Below the pieces are notes generated by a model that was given only the letters and a program-made list of their open reading frames with translations, ran no database searches and was not told where the DNA came from. Shown in pieces: positions 10,401 to 18,674 of a stretch of 64,000 bases of DNA. The position numbers and the translations under genes were made by a program. This stretch comes from Cognataquiflexum nitidum (GTDB lineage Bacteria; Bacteroidota; Bacteroidia; Cytophagales; Cyclobacteriaceae). Numbering within the stretch: position 1 is the first letter of the stretch; every line of letters begins with the position of its first letter. The DNA is taken from assembly GCF_022538055.1 (NCBI RefSeq), contig NZ_JAKZAM010000003.1:186001-250000 (forward strand). The letters are read 5' to 3'.

Positions 10401-10695
10401 GAAAAAGTTCGCTTTTACGGAGGCTTCCAGGGTGGATGGCTACCTTGCCGGGGGAATCTTTGAGGGAGGCAAAAGCCATTTTGGGATCGTGCAAGCTTAA
10501 TCCTGCTTTTTGTGCTGCCAGATCAGGACCGTGACAGGCGAAGCATTTATCCGACAAAATCGGCTTGACATGAATATTGAAATCCAATGCTTCCGGCAAT
10601 TCCTCGTAGGCTGCCTGAACATCCTCGGGGAGTTCGGGGCTACAAGAAATTAAAGAGAAAATAAAGGAAAAGAAAAACAGTATTCTTAAGACCAT
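7486..10695 (-). CDS. PSCyt1-DUF1549-LamG-DUF1553 lipoprotein
   Basis: A 1069-residue secreted protein, first gene of the operon. The N-terminus is a lipoprotein signal ending LISC, with the lipidated Cys at residue 18. A planctomycete cytochrome segment holds CFACHGPD near residue 52. DUF1549 follows (HWAFIPPQKHDIP, then LIGLPPSLAEID and CARCHDHKYDPISQ), then a LamG/concanavalin-like insert at about residues 445-655 (GFRGKAVKLNGDSWLDLG), then DUF1553 (LAQWLTDAENPLTARVAVNR, RQETNTPLQALVLMNDP). The CxxCH sites suggest covalent haem. I infer a periplasmic or outer-membrane complex with the two downstream products, possibly for breakdown of a complex substrate. Confidence 0.9.
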   Translation of the reverse strand: MVLRILFFFSFIFSLISCSPELPEDVQAAYEELPEALDFNIHVKPILSDKCFACHGPDLAAQKAGLSLHDPKMAFASLKDSPGKVAIHPGSLRKSELFHRIISEDPEFRMPSQESNLTLTPKEKAILIKWIEDGAEYKKHWAFIPPQKHDIPKVKDKSWTKNPIDHFVLSKLEQEGIKPSQEADKETLLRRLSLDLIGLPPSLAEIDAFLADPSVNAYEKQVDRLLNSAHYGEKMAMHWMDIARFADTHGYTVDRYRDASPYRDWVIRAFNQNLPYDQFITHQLAGDLLPNPTKEQLIATAFNRIHPQNMEGGIVEEEFRVEYVVDRTSTMGQAFMALTLGCARCHDHKYDPISQKNFFELSSFFNQVDEAGQISWDDATPVPTMLLTDTEKDNMLSYLLSQKNREEEELKIVAEKEEKAFQAWLASSSLQKIAKLDFPASRVGFYSFDQNSIQNNLNPSQKGTMESSEVKNQKPAYVEGFRGKAVKLNGDSWLDLGGSGIFSRSEPFSVSIWITVPKSLTDGVIFHKGSGAVLYNWRGYHLSLKNNRLELLMAHTAPYNAITKVTEQDIPRDQWINLVMTYDGSSKANGLNIFLNGLEMATQTTHDNLYKDILFQGGQPGLQVGAVWRGKGLKDALVDEVSVYDKELSSLEVLQIVRLEEYKSILAQSGNEFSAQERQALKKLYLNNHSLAYKEKLQAVVAKRKAYADSVERIPEMMVMQDKTNKRPTYVLTRGEYNMRGEEVFPNTPESVLPMREDLPKNRLGLAQWLTDAENPLTARVAVNRFWQNYFGNGMVVTSEDFGNQGQLPSHPELLDWLALEFQNSAWDVKAMQRLIVTSATYRQASKNRPELMEKDPDNYLLARGPSVRLPAELIRDNALFAAGLLNPTIGGKSVFPYQPEGLWKVNGANYVQDKGGNLYRRSMYTIWKRSVHHPTLSIFDAPDHSFSVSKRQETNTPLQALVLMNDPTFVEASKVLGEKMLAYPEISKSIEDTFRRLTGRKPNPKELQILIELRENEYRKFKADQNKTKGWLASGEYQIPKELDPFHLAANAVTASAIINSDAFLTKR

Positions 10696-10832
10696 TTGAA
10701 ATCAAATCACCGGATTAAATTAAGGGAATTTCAAATGAAATCCCACCTGTTGTATCCTGAATTGTGGCAATACATTTCTTTGTATAAGTGATGAGATACT
10801 ATAGTCATCCGACTAAATGCAGGAATACCTTA

Positions 10833-10866
10833 AAATCTCCCTTGATGTTTAAATTAAGGGAGATTT
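10833..10866. terminator. intrinsic terminator-like hairpin near the IS remnant
   Basis: Perfect 11-bp inverted repeat AAATCTCCCTT / AAGGGAGATTT with a 12-base loop, followed on the + strand by a T-run. It lies between the DUF1549 operon and the end of the decayed transposase and may mark or insulate the element. Confidence 0.55.
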
Positions 10867-10948
10867 TTTGATATATTACAAATACCCCCTGCTTTAAACT
10901 GAACAATTCAAATTGTATTATTTTCAGATCCCTTTCTAAACCTGAAAG

Positions 10949-12104
10949 TCATCCTAATCTGAGAAGCTTTATTAGCGATATATAAGAGCAAATGTTAATG
11001 GCTGCCATATTTAAAATTGTGACAAACTTTTCAGCCTCTTTGCACTGCCTGCGAAATACCTTAAATAATTAATTGGCTATCAAAACTATCCAAACCAGGG
11101 TTTTGATCCCTTCCAAGCTGTCCGCGTAAAAGTATCCCAATTCGAAGTTCTGATTCAGTTGCTTGAACAGAATTTCGATATTCCATCGGCATTTATAAAG
11201 TAGAATTATTGTGTTCTCACTGAGGTCAAACATATTGGACACAAACTCAAGTACCTTCCCGATTTAAGGGCCTTTTTATATGATCAATCTGGCCTTCAGA
11301 GGTTACTTTGACGGATTCAGAAGGAATATCTGATCGAAGATAATCCCTTCATAGGCATATTCACTGATATGGTTTGGTTTTCCTTCCAGGATCTCATAAT
11401 CTGAATTTTCATGAAGTGGGGTTACAAAATAGACTCCGTTATCACTCCAATCTTTCCCTTTCCGATCCTTGACATAACCATTGTCAAAGACATAAATCGT
11501 CCCATTTTCTCTTTCATGCTATCTGAGAAAAGATTTATCATTGCAGGCAGCTTCGTTAATAAGCACAAGATCCGGTACTAAGCAGCCCAAAGGCAACTTA
11601 GAGTGGATTTTAAGCCCGCCTTTCTTTTTGCCCAATATTAGGATTGCGCTCTGCGCCTTTGTACACATCCACGAAAAGATAGATTGTCTAAGAATCAATG
11701 ATTATGACTTTTCCCTTATCCAACTGTCTGTCCAAAAAGTTGGGTTCTAAAGGCTTCATCTCTGCCTTATAAGGGTCAAAAAGATGATGATTTACCGATT
11801 CAAATACCACACTGTCTCGCTTGATATTGAAATCACTATCCATACTGACCGCAGGAAGTTTGTCTATACCCAAATATGTCAGAAGATCTTCAAGGAATAA
11901 TAGGTTTTTACTTAGACTATTAAGTGATTGGCATTTGGCTACAAAACCGCAGAGCATCAATACCAGTTACTTCCATGTAGTCATAGTCTTTTAGTACCTT
12001 TCGCTCTAGTGTTCAGACAAACAGAAGTCGACAATTTCCCGGGGAAGAAAAGAAAGTAGCTGACAAATTACCGGATGACCCGCAAGATTCGTATTTTTGA
12101 ACAT
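10949..12104 (-). pseudogene. decayed IS4-family transposase
   Basis: Reading the minus strand from the ATG at 12104 gives MFKNTNLAGHPVICQLLSFL, the start of a known Bacteroidota IS4-type transposase, then in pieces LLTYLGIDKLPAVSMDSD, VIIIDS followed by a stop, GKKKGGLKIHSKLPLG, YVFDNGYVKDRKGKDW (second acidic region) and YKCRWNIEILFKQLNQNF, which fits the IS4 Y-R-E-K signature. A C-terminal NMAAINICSYISLIKLLR ends near 10949. At least four in-frame stops and two or more frame changes separate the pieces, so the gene is dead. Terminal inverted repeats could not be defined. Nothing suggests it still moves its neighbours. Confidence 0.85.
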
Positions 12105-12262
12105 GATGTTTTTTTGGTGTGGTAACTTCAAACATCATAAACTCTAGCAAGGTGTCAAAACCTCGCTTTTTTCAAGATTTTCAAAAACACGCAGTGTTTT
12201 TGTCTGATGACAGTAATTTTTTTTATCATTATTAAGAAATTTAACCCCTTTAAAGGCCTTCA

Positions 12263-15200
12263 ATGGTTGTAAATCAGCTTAATATTAGGTGTTCAAGAAT
12301 CAATAAAAGTCTATTTAGCTTCGGATTGCTTTTTCTAGTTGTGATCAATCCGGTCTACAGTCAGCTTATTGGTCGTTATGATGATGATATTAATTTATCG
12401 TCTTTCCCCTACCATATTATGACATACGGCACTCAACATGGTCTCCCTGTGAATCAAGTCGATGGCTTGGCAAAAGACCGGAATACCGGTGTTTTGGTTA
12501 TATCAACTTCCAACGGCCTTCATCAATTTAACGGGTATGAATTTAGCTCCTACCGTAACCATCCATTTTATAGTCAAACGATATTTATTGGATTATTTTC
12601 TTCCAATTGTTATGAGCATCTGCTGGGGATTAATATGTTTGGTGAGGTTTATCATATCGCCGAGGAACCGGAATTGGTAGGAATCTTTAATGCAGTTGAA
12701 ATTAGGGATGAGTATATTTTAAGCATTGATTCAATTGGGACAGTTAGATATTTACAAGATCCTGACTTTAGCGAGCACATATTCCAAACAGACATTACTA
12801 AGGCCAATTTCATTCACCGACTGCATCCTGATACGCTGATAATAGCCGATCAAACAAAAACCTATAAATTTTTACCAAAAAGTGGTCACAAGGAAGTGAT
12901 TTTACAAGAACGCATAATTGACGTGGAATCTGATCCCAATGATGATTTTCGATACTTTCTAACACAAAAAAAACTTTATCAACTTACATCGGGAGGTCTT
13001 AGTCAAGTTGATATACCACTCTCTGTAAATGAGAACTTAATATCTATGTTTTTCAACAATGGCGCGTTGCTGATCAACTCATCCGGTGGTCTTTATTATT
13101 ATTACATTGGCTTCTTATCAAAATTCACTCAGGATGATATACTCCCGACAAATGGGCTATTCAGTTTTTTCCTAGACCATCAAACTCGGACCCTTTTTCT
13201 AGGAACACGCAATAAAGGCCTTTTGAAGCTTACCGAAAGGCGGGTGGTCAATCTTTTTTCGATATCCAATGAACTTCTCAGTTCTTTTGGCTCATTAGTG
13301 TTGGACTCCACATCGGTATATGCTTTGGCAGGAGGTAATTTGGTCAAAGTTTTCAATCAAAATACATCCAAAATTTTCGATACGGATAATAAATCAAATG
13401 CTTTAGCATCACTCAACATTATTGGAGACACGTTATTTCTAGGTACTTGGGAGGATGGAATCATTGCCCTTTCTAAGCGAACAGAAAAACAGCTCTATCA
13501 TCAAAGACTAGGAGGAAAGTCAGTTTTTGCTACATATCAAGATCCCAACGGGGTCTTTTGGGTGGGAACAAATAAGGGTGTTTACACTGGAAACAGTATA
13601 GAAAAATTAATTCCATTTAAACCTGACACTATTGATACTCAAATTATTACAATGTTCCGTACACGATCCGGTCATTTGTGGATGGGCGGAGAAACTACCA
13701 TTTACCATCTTGATCAAAATGGGACAATAATAGATCAATTTGGACCGGAACAGGGTTTAAAAGTAAAAGATGTACGTGCTTTTTATGAGGATTGGGAGGG
13801 TAGAGTTTGGATAGGCACTTATCAGGGTGGCTTGTTTTGTTTTCATGATAATCAGTTGATAGAACTTCGCAACAAGCCTAACAACATGCTCAGTAATGAT
13901 ATCTTTACCTTGACCAAAGATAATTATGGTAATTTGTTGATGAGCTCCAATAATGGAATTATGGTAGTTCAGGAAAAAGCTTTGATTGCCTATTTAAATA
14001 ATGAAATTGATTATTTGGTGCCTTTCTATATTGGTGTTCAATCCGGAGTTTTTAATACGGAATTTAATGGAGGGTTTTTAAATAACCATATCAATAAAAA
14101 CGGAAGTGCAATCTATTTTCCATCTGCACAGGGTATAGTTGTCTACTTATCAAGTCAGATCGAAACAAAGAAAACTCCGATCATTCTAAAAGGTGTATTT
14201 GCTGACGGGAAAGATGTTCTGTTTACGAGAGAAATTTCCCGTACCACCATGAAAATCCAATTTGAATTTTTTAATGTTAACTACAATGAATTTGAAAATG
14301 TGTATTATCAATTTAAACTGGGAAAAAATGGCAATTCTGTCGAATGGAGTATGCCTTCACGGGCCACTATGGTCAACTTTGATTTTTTGCCCCCCGGTGA
14401 TTATGTTTTTCAGGTCAGGGCTATCAACGGTTCAAATGATCCGGAGCCGGAGGTTCTAAGTTATAGCTTTAGAATTCTCCCCTATTTTTATGAGCGACCC
14501 TTGGTTCAGGTCGGTTTTTTTCTGATTTTTCTGTTCTTGATTTTTGTGACAGTTCAGAAGCGAAATCAACGAAAGCAACAGCAATTTCAACGAGATTTGG
14601 AGAATAAAAATACCATAACAGAGCTCGAACTAAATGCTATTCAAGCCCAGATGAATCCTCATATTATTTTCAATTCGCTTAACATGCTGATGCATTTAAT
14701 TAGATTGAAAAGTTTTGAAAAAGCAGAAAATTTCACTTTTGAATTTGCACAGATGTTGAGAAATATTCTTGAGAGAAGTGGAAATCATTTCATTGAGATT
14801 GGTCAAGAAATAGAATTATTGGAGAATTATCTACAGGTTCAGATGATCCGGTTCCAAAATTCAATAATCTACAAGATTGAATGTGAACCTAGACTGTATG
14901 CCGTACGGATCCCTTCGATGATGGTACAGCCATTGGTTGAAAATGCCATTGTCCATGGACTTTCAAATACAACTGAAGGCGGACATTTAGTGATTCGATT
15001 TGAGAAAGTAGGGGATTCAATCTATATTTCAGTAGAAGATGATGGGATTGGAAGGGCAAAATCCGCTAAAATTCAGGAAGGAAAAAAACGCAAGTCAATA
15101 GGTTTGATATTGATCCACAAGAAGATAGATCTGATGAAATCAAAGTATGGCATTTCCATAAAACTTAATTTGGATGATTTGTATGAAGGTGAGCGTTCGG

Positions 15201-15289
15201 GTACAAAAGCTTCACTGATGATTGATAATGATTCTTTGGCAAATAATGAATTAGAAGGGGATCAAGTCTCAGTTATTAATCAAAAATGA
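12263..15289 (+). CDS. beta-propeller LytS-type sensor histidine kinase
   Basis: 1008 residues. A signal peptide (about 1-35) precedes two-component-regulator propeller repeats across residues 45-630 (VWIGTYQGGLFCF, FWVGTNKGVYTG, LWMGGETTIYHL), a Y_Y_Y-like beta-sandwich to about 740, one membrane helix at about 748-768, a short coiled coil, then a His_kinase domain with QAQMNPHIIFNSLN (probable phospho-His 800) and a HATPase with MVQPLVENAIVHGL near 886. The ligand would be sensed in the periplasm. The downstream gene, 85 bases away, is its likely LytTR partner. Such propeller kinases in Bacteroidota often govern polysaccharide use; here no such locus adjoins, so the target is unknown. Confidence 0.93.
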   Translation: MVVNQLNIRCSRINKSLFSFGLLFLVVINPVYSQLIGRYDDDINLSSFPYHIMTYGTQHGLPVNQVDGLAKDRNTGVLVISTSNGLHQFNGYEFSSYRNHPFYSQTIFIGLFSSNCYEHLLGINMFGEVYHIAEEPELVGIFNAVEIRDEYILSIDSIGTVRYLQDPDFSEHIFQTDITKANFIHRLHPDTLIIADQTKTYKFLPKSGHKEVILQERIIDVESDPNDDFRYFLTQKKLYQLTSGGLSQVDIPLSVNENLISMFFNNGALLINSSGGLYYYYIGFLSKFTQDDILPTNGLFSFFLDHQTRTLFLGTRNKGLLKLTERRVVNLFSISNELLSSFGSLVLDSTSVYALAGGNLVKVFNQNTSKIFDTDNKSNALASLNIIGDTLFLGTWEDGIIALSKRTEKQLYHQRLGGKSVFATYQDPNGVFWVGTNKGVYTGNSIEKLIPFKPDTIDTQIITMFRTRSGHLWMGGETTIYHLDQNGTIIDQFGPEQGLKVKDVRAFYEDWEGRVWIGTYQGGLFCFHDNQLIELRNKPNNMLSNDIFTLTKDNYGNLLMSSNNGIMVVQEKALIAYLNNEIDYLVPFYIGVQSGVFNTEFNGGFLNNHINKNGSAIYFPSAQGIVVYLSSQIETKKTPIILKGVFADGKDVLFTREISRTTMKIQFEFFNVNYNEFENVYYQFKLGKNGNSVEWSMPSRATMVNFDFLPPGDYVFQVRAINGSNDPEPEVLSYSFRILPYFYERPLVQVGFFLIFLFLIFVTVQKRNQRKQQQFQRDLENKNTITELELNAIQAQMNPHIIFNSLNMLMHLIRLKSFEKAENFTFEFAQMLRNILERSGNHFIEIGQEIELLENYLQVQMIRFQNSIIYKIECEPRLYAVRIPSMMVQPLVENAIVHGLSNTTEGGHLVIRFEKVGDSIYISVEDDGIGRAKSAKIQEGKKRKSIGLILIHKKIDLMKSKYGISIKLNLDDLYEGERSGTKASLMIDNDSLANNELEGDQVSVINQK

Positions 15290-15374
15290 TCACTTATTTA
15301 TCATTTGATTTAGAAAGGAATCATGGATCAAACATTTTGATTTAATTTAATCCTTTGATATAATAACTCTTCCT

Positions 15375-16064
15375 ATGATTCGATGTGCAGTGATTGAAGA
15401 TGAATTGGCCAGCAGGGATATTCTGATCGAAAGAATCAAGACGTTTTATCCGGAATTGGAAATTAAATCTACCATAAGGAAAAAAGAGGAGGCCACTGAT
15501 TTTTTGAATAAAAACCCTATCGATATTGTCTTTATGGACAACCACTTGATAGGAGGCTTGGGGCTTCAGGTATTGAAGGAGGCGGATGTAAAAAACACAG
15601 AGGTTATATTTGTGACTGCCTACTCAGAATACGCCATAGAAGCGATGAATAGCGGAGCTACCTATTACCTATTAAAACCGTATAGTGACCTCCAGTTTCG
15701 CAAGGCTGTAGACCGGGCATTGATGCGCATCAGTGAACGACGGAGAATCCTAATGGTAGGTGCAAAGCAGGATACGATGATTCATCTAGATGATGTAATG
15801 TACATCGAGTCTGATGGCGTTTATTCTGTATTTCACATGAAAGACGGAATAAAGATTATATCCTCAAAAAATCTTGGGGTTTTCGAAAACCGTCTTTCGT
15901 TTTACAATTTTTATAGAATCCATCATTCACTGATCGTAAATGTGGATCATATCGACATAGTAGAAAAGGGGGCCCACCCGGTGGTCAGGCTAAAGGATGG
16001 AGCTACTAAATTGTCTATTTCCCAGCGTAAGTCAAAAGCTTTTTTTGAAGCCTTCGGTTTTTAA
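15375..16064 (+). CDS. LytTR-family response regulator
   Basis: 229 residues. The receiver domain covers about 1-115 with acidic pocket residues E8, D9 and E10, the probable phosphoacceptor D55 (FMDNHLIGG), the conserved Thr in FVTAYSEYA and the Lys in YLLKPYSD. A LytTR DNA-binding domain follows at about 130-229 (DDVMYIESDGVYSVFHMKDG, FYRIHHSLIVNVDHI). It follows the sensor kinase on the same strand and the two almost certainly form one phosphorelay. LytTR domains bind direct repeats upstream of targets; no candidate pair was identified here. Confidence 0.94.
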   Translation: MIRCAVIEDELASRDILIERIKTFYPELEIKSTIRKKEEATDFLNKNPIDIVFMDNHLIGGLGLQVLKEADVKNTEVIFVTAYSEYAIEAMNSGATYYLLKPYSDLQFRKAVDRALMRISERRRILMVGAKQDTMIHLDDVMYIESDGVYSVFHMKDGIKIISSKNLGVFENRLSFYNFYRIHHSLIVNVDHIDIVEKGAHPVVRLKDGATKLSISQRKSKAFFEAFGF

Positions 16065-16886
16065 ACCCGGGTTACATATTTGATTCCTACTGAAGGTTTA
16101 AATCACAACAAATCAGGAAATTTTATTTGGAAATCATGGTACTGCTTCGGTGGGAAATAAATGAACCGAATCGGAAGACTTGAAAAGAAGTAAAGTCTAA
16201 AAATACATTCAAATGCCTATTCTGGAATAATAAACAGATGGAATTTTTCCTCTATCGTCAGTTATTAATTGTTTTGTCGCACTTATTAAAATTGCCATTT
16301 CCATAAATAGAGAAAGGACTAAATTGCTTCAACATCCAAAAATTATGATAGCACTAAATGCAAAGTGAAAATCTTATATGATTGAAAATCAAATCTTTGT
16401 AAGATAAATTTAAACCAACTCTAATGTTTTACAATTATGAATTTCTTTAAAAAATTGAGATTGCTAGTAATAAACTATAGGAACAAAAAATTAAAAAATC
16501 CAAGTTTGGAGCTTGAAAGACTTCCATGGAAATCAAAAATACTACATAGGTAATTCAACAGGAGGTCTAGTAACATCGGATATGACTTGGTAACAGGAAT
16601 TAGCCTAGTTTTACTTAATAGGGTATAGAAGCGGATAGTTCTGCGCACTGAAGTTTGATTTTACCTTGAATCAAAAACCATGATCGCTTTAGGAAACAAA
16701 GCGAATTTAATGCCCGAAATACAAATGCAATTCCAAAAAATCATCGCTTCCTTAATACTCTGAAGGATGAACTGTTATTTTTTTAAATCTATACAAATTA
16801 ATTCTAAGCAAACCCCTGACTTCCGTAGGGCCGAAAATCAAACCTGTTATTAGGTTTTCACTATTTCAAGATGGGGATCCGTATTT
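16065..16886. other. non-coding A/T-rich stretch between the sensor operon and the island edge
   Basis: About 820 bases without a supported gene. Sequence is A/T-rich with short fragmentary ORFs only. I see no clear RNA or transposon signature. It may contain decayed coding sequence next to the tRNA-derived island boundary. Confidence 0.4.
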
Positions 16887-16918
16887 AAAAAAAAATCCCT
16901 CCATTAATGAAGGGACTT
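16887..16918 (-). terminator. intrinsic terminator of the tRNA-Arg 3' fragment
   Basis: On the minus strand TCCCTTCA pairs with TGGAGGGA (8 bp, one G-T) around a TTAA loop, followed by nine Ts. It starts about 7 bases beyond the 3' end of the tRNA-Arg fragment at 16925, as a real tRNA terminator would. This suggests the fragment is the displaced original 3' end of a tRNA gene rather than random similarity. Confidence 0.7.
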
Positions 16919-16924
16919 TTCTTG

Positions 16925-16990
16925 GTAGCCTCGAATGGAATCCCTGCCCTGCCGACAGGCGGGGAACCCATATCTATTGTTTAGAAAACT
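16925..16990 (-). pseudogene. 3' fragment of tRNA-Arg, probable attachment-site remnant
   Basis: The stretch matches the 3' half of the intact tRNA-Arg at 39195-39266 in the same orientation. GTAGCCTCGA (acceptor end) is identical, GGAATC is retained, and a 20-base block AACCCATATCTATTGTTTAG (T-arm to anticodon) is identical, after which similarity fades. A 21-base GC-rich hairpin interrupts the T-loop. Integrative elements that use tRNA genes leave exactly this kind of 3' copy at the far end. I infer an att remnant; no function as a tRNA is possible. Confidence 0.7.
16943..16963. repeat. GC-rich palindrome inserted in the tRNA fragment
   Basis: Compared with the intact tRNA-Arg this 21-base stretch is extra. 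With the next base it forms CCCTGCC-GACA-GGCGGGG (16947-16964), a 7-bp stem with one T-G pair. It is far more GC-rich than its surroundings. A related but different palindrome sits inside the other tRNA pseudogene at 39336-39363. Confidence 0.65.
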
Positions 16991-17368
16991 TCTATTATTG
17001 AGATTGATTTTAAATATTTGTAAATCAATATTTTATAATTTTAATTACAGTAAAGTAAGTCCGTTTGGAACTCCAACTGCAATTTTATTTCAAGGTAAAT
17101 TCAGGTCTTTAGATTTTTACTCACCCTCTCAGGTACAATTAACTTGGTAACAATCGCAAGAAAGTTTCAATGTTTATACCTATCCAAAAATTACGAATTG
17201 TATTCGCTAGTAATTTTCTCAATCAAAGACCCTTTCAGCTTTAAGAAACTTTCAAAGGGAAAAAGCCCTGTTATATTCCTGATTTTGAAATTAGGGACTG
17301 TAAGGAACTATCAGGCTTGGTTTTCTTCTTAAAATAGAATTTCTTTAAGACTAATTCTTAGCTATTCC
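16991..17368. other. non-coding left edge of the island
   Basis: About 380 A/T-rich bases with only short ORFs lacking any recognisable domain or good start. Probably contains the promoter for the gene starting at 17369. Nothing further is recognised. Confidence 0.4.
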
Positions 17369-18190
17369 ATGAAACATCTTATCTTTTTGATTCTATTCTT
17401 TCACCTAATCCCATGTTCAGAGATTTACTGTCAAGGAATTAAAGACCCTATCTCAAATTCAATCATTTTATTCATAGGCCAAGTTGAACCTTTGTTTGCG
17501 ACTACCTATGTGAAAAGTAAAGACGGCAATGATTTAAAGTACACAGACTTTTTGATCTCCGAAATCAAGTCCGCATCTGAGGACCAACAAAAGGTCAAAG
17601 CTTTAGCCTCATTTGCTATGGTCATGGCTTCTCTGAGTAAGGAGGATGCGAAAATCTTTGGCGCCAAAACCGGTAACGATGAAGCAATTAGAAGAGAATA
17701 TCAATCTTTCCTCTATTTAGAAACCATTCCAATCTCTTCGGAAGAAGAAAAACTTCAAGTCTATCTTCATGCCATCAAGTCAATAGCATTTCACCTCAAA
17801 GTAAAGGAAATACCTGCTTATGAAAATCTTGAGATGGTTAATGACTATGTGGAAAATGAGCTTTCTAAAAACCTACAAACATTACCCAAAAATGATGCGC
17901 TTAGAATTAATCAGACACAACTCCACTTTTTGTTCTCTATAGCACTTGAGAATTATTCCAAATTTTTGTCTGTCGGTATCCTGAAGGAGAAGCAAAATCC
18001 TAGATTTGATCAACTCACTGCTTCAAGATCAAAAATTCTCCCTCAGGCAAAAAATGTCAGTGGATTATCCGATAGCTTGATAAGCATGGAGGGTGAGGCT
18101 TATTTAAAACTCAATCAAGATATGGAATCATTATCAGGTGAATATCTTGATTTTGCGTCTGATTTGATGGGGAAAATAATTGAAGGATAA
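17369..18190 (+). CDS. secreted protein of unknown function
   Basis: 273 residues with a clear signal peptide (LIFLILFFHLIPCSEIYCQG). The mature part is mainly helical and charged, with no motif I recognise. It is followed 21 bases later by another unknown gene on the same strand, so the two and the next may be co-transcribed. It is the first gene inside the island. Codon use and length argue for a real gene. Confidence 0.65.
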   Translation: MKHLIFLILFFHLIPCSEIYCQGIKDPISNSIILFIGQVEPLFATTYVKSKDGNDLKYTDFLISEIKSASEDQQKVKALASFAMVMASLSKEDAKIFGAKTGNDEAIRREYQSFLYLETIPISSEEEKLQVYLHAIKSIAFHLKVKEIPAYENLEMVNDYVENELSKNLQTLPKNDALRINQTQLHFLFSIALENYSKFLSVGILKEKQNPRFDQLTASRSKILPQAKNVSGLSDSLISMEGEAYLKLNQDMESLSGEYLDFASDLMGKIIEG

Positions 18191-18211
18191 CATCAAAAAA
18201 ACTGAAATGAT

Positions 18212-18664
18212 ATGACTCTCCAAAGCGCAGATAAGCTTATCTATGATGATAAAACCTACTATATCTATGCAGAGCCTTTAAGTGATTACTTGAAACAAGC
18301 AGCTTTGCCTTACCCTCTTGTAGCTCCAAATACAGCTTGTTGGAGAGGGTATTCCGCCACCTATACGGTTCAAGGTAACAAGTTGTTCTTGACTGAATGG
18401 AAGGGGTATATTCGTGATTTTATGCAAGTAGGGATTGACTACCTTTTCCCCGGCGAGTCATTTGTCTTTGCGGACTGGTTTACCGGTAGCATTAAGATAA
18501 AGCAATTAGGGGAATACATAGCTGGCAGTGGTCCTTTTGAGATCCACGAAGGCCAGTTGGGTTTGGAATTCGAGCAGGGAATTTTTATTAAAGAATCCGA
18601 ATACTGGCTTCCCAAAGAGGATGTTGAAAGGATTAGAAAGGAAGAAAACGACATGCCTTTTTAA
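18212..18664 (+). CDS. hypothetical protein, 150 aa
   Basis: An aromatic-rich soluble protein (YYIYAEPLSDYL, NTACWRGYSATYTVQGN, YLFPGESFVFADWFTGSIKI) with no signal peptide or membrane segment. The many Tyr/Trp/Phe residues and turn-rich pattern suggest a compact beta domain. Function not recognised. It sits between two further orphans with gaps of about 10-20 bases, so the three probably form one transcription unit. Confidence 0.65.
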   Translation: MTLQSADKLIYDDKTYYIYAEPLSDYLKQAALPYPLVAPNTACWRGYSATYTVQGNKLFLTEWKGYIRDFMQVGIDYLFPGESFVFADWFTGSIKIKQLGEYIAGSGPFEIHEGQLGLEFEQGIFIKESEYWLPKEDVERIRKEENDMPF

Positions 18665-18674
18665 ATTAATAAAT

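Noticed and set aside
16935-17332. Two short plus-strand frames in the island edge
   Set aside because: The first starts inside the tRNA fragment and palindrome, and neither shows a domain, signal or ribosome site.
18528-18674. Longer N-terminus for the gene at 18675
   Set aside because: It would overlap the upstream gene by 137 bases and reads as a frame shadow; the internal ATG gives a clean spacing.
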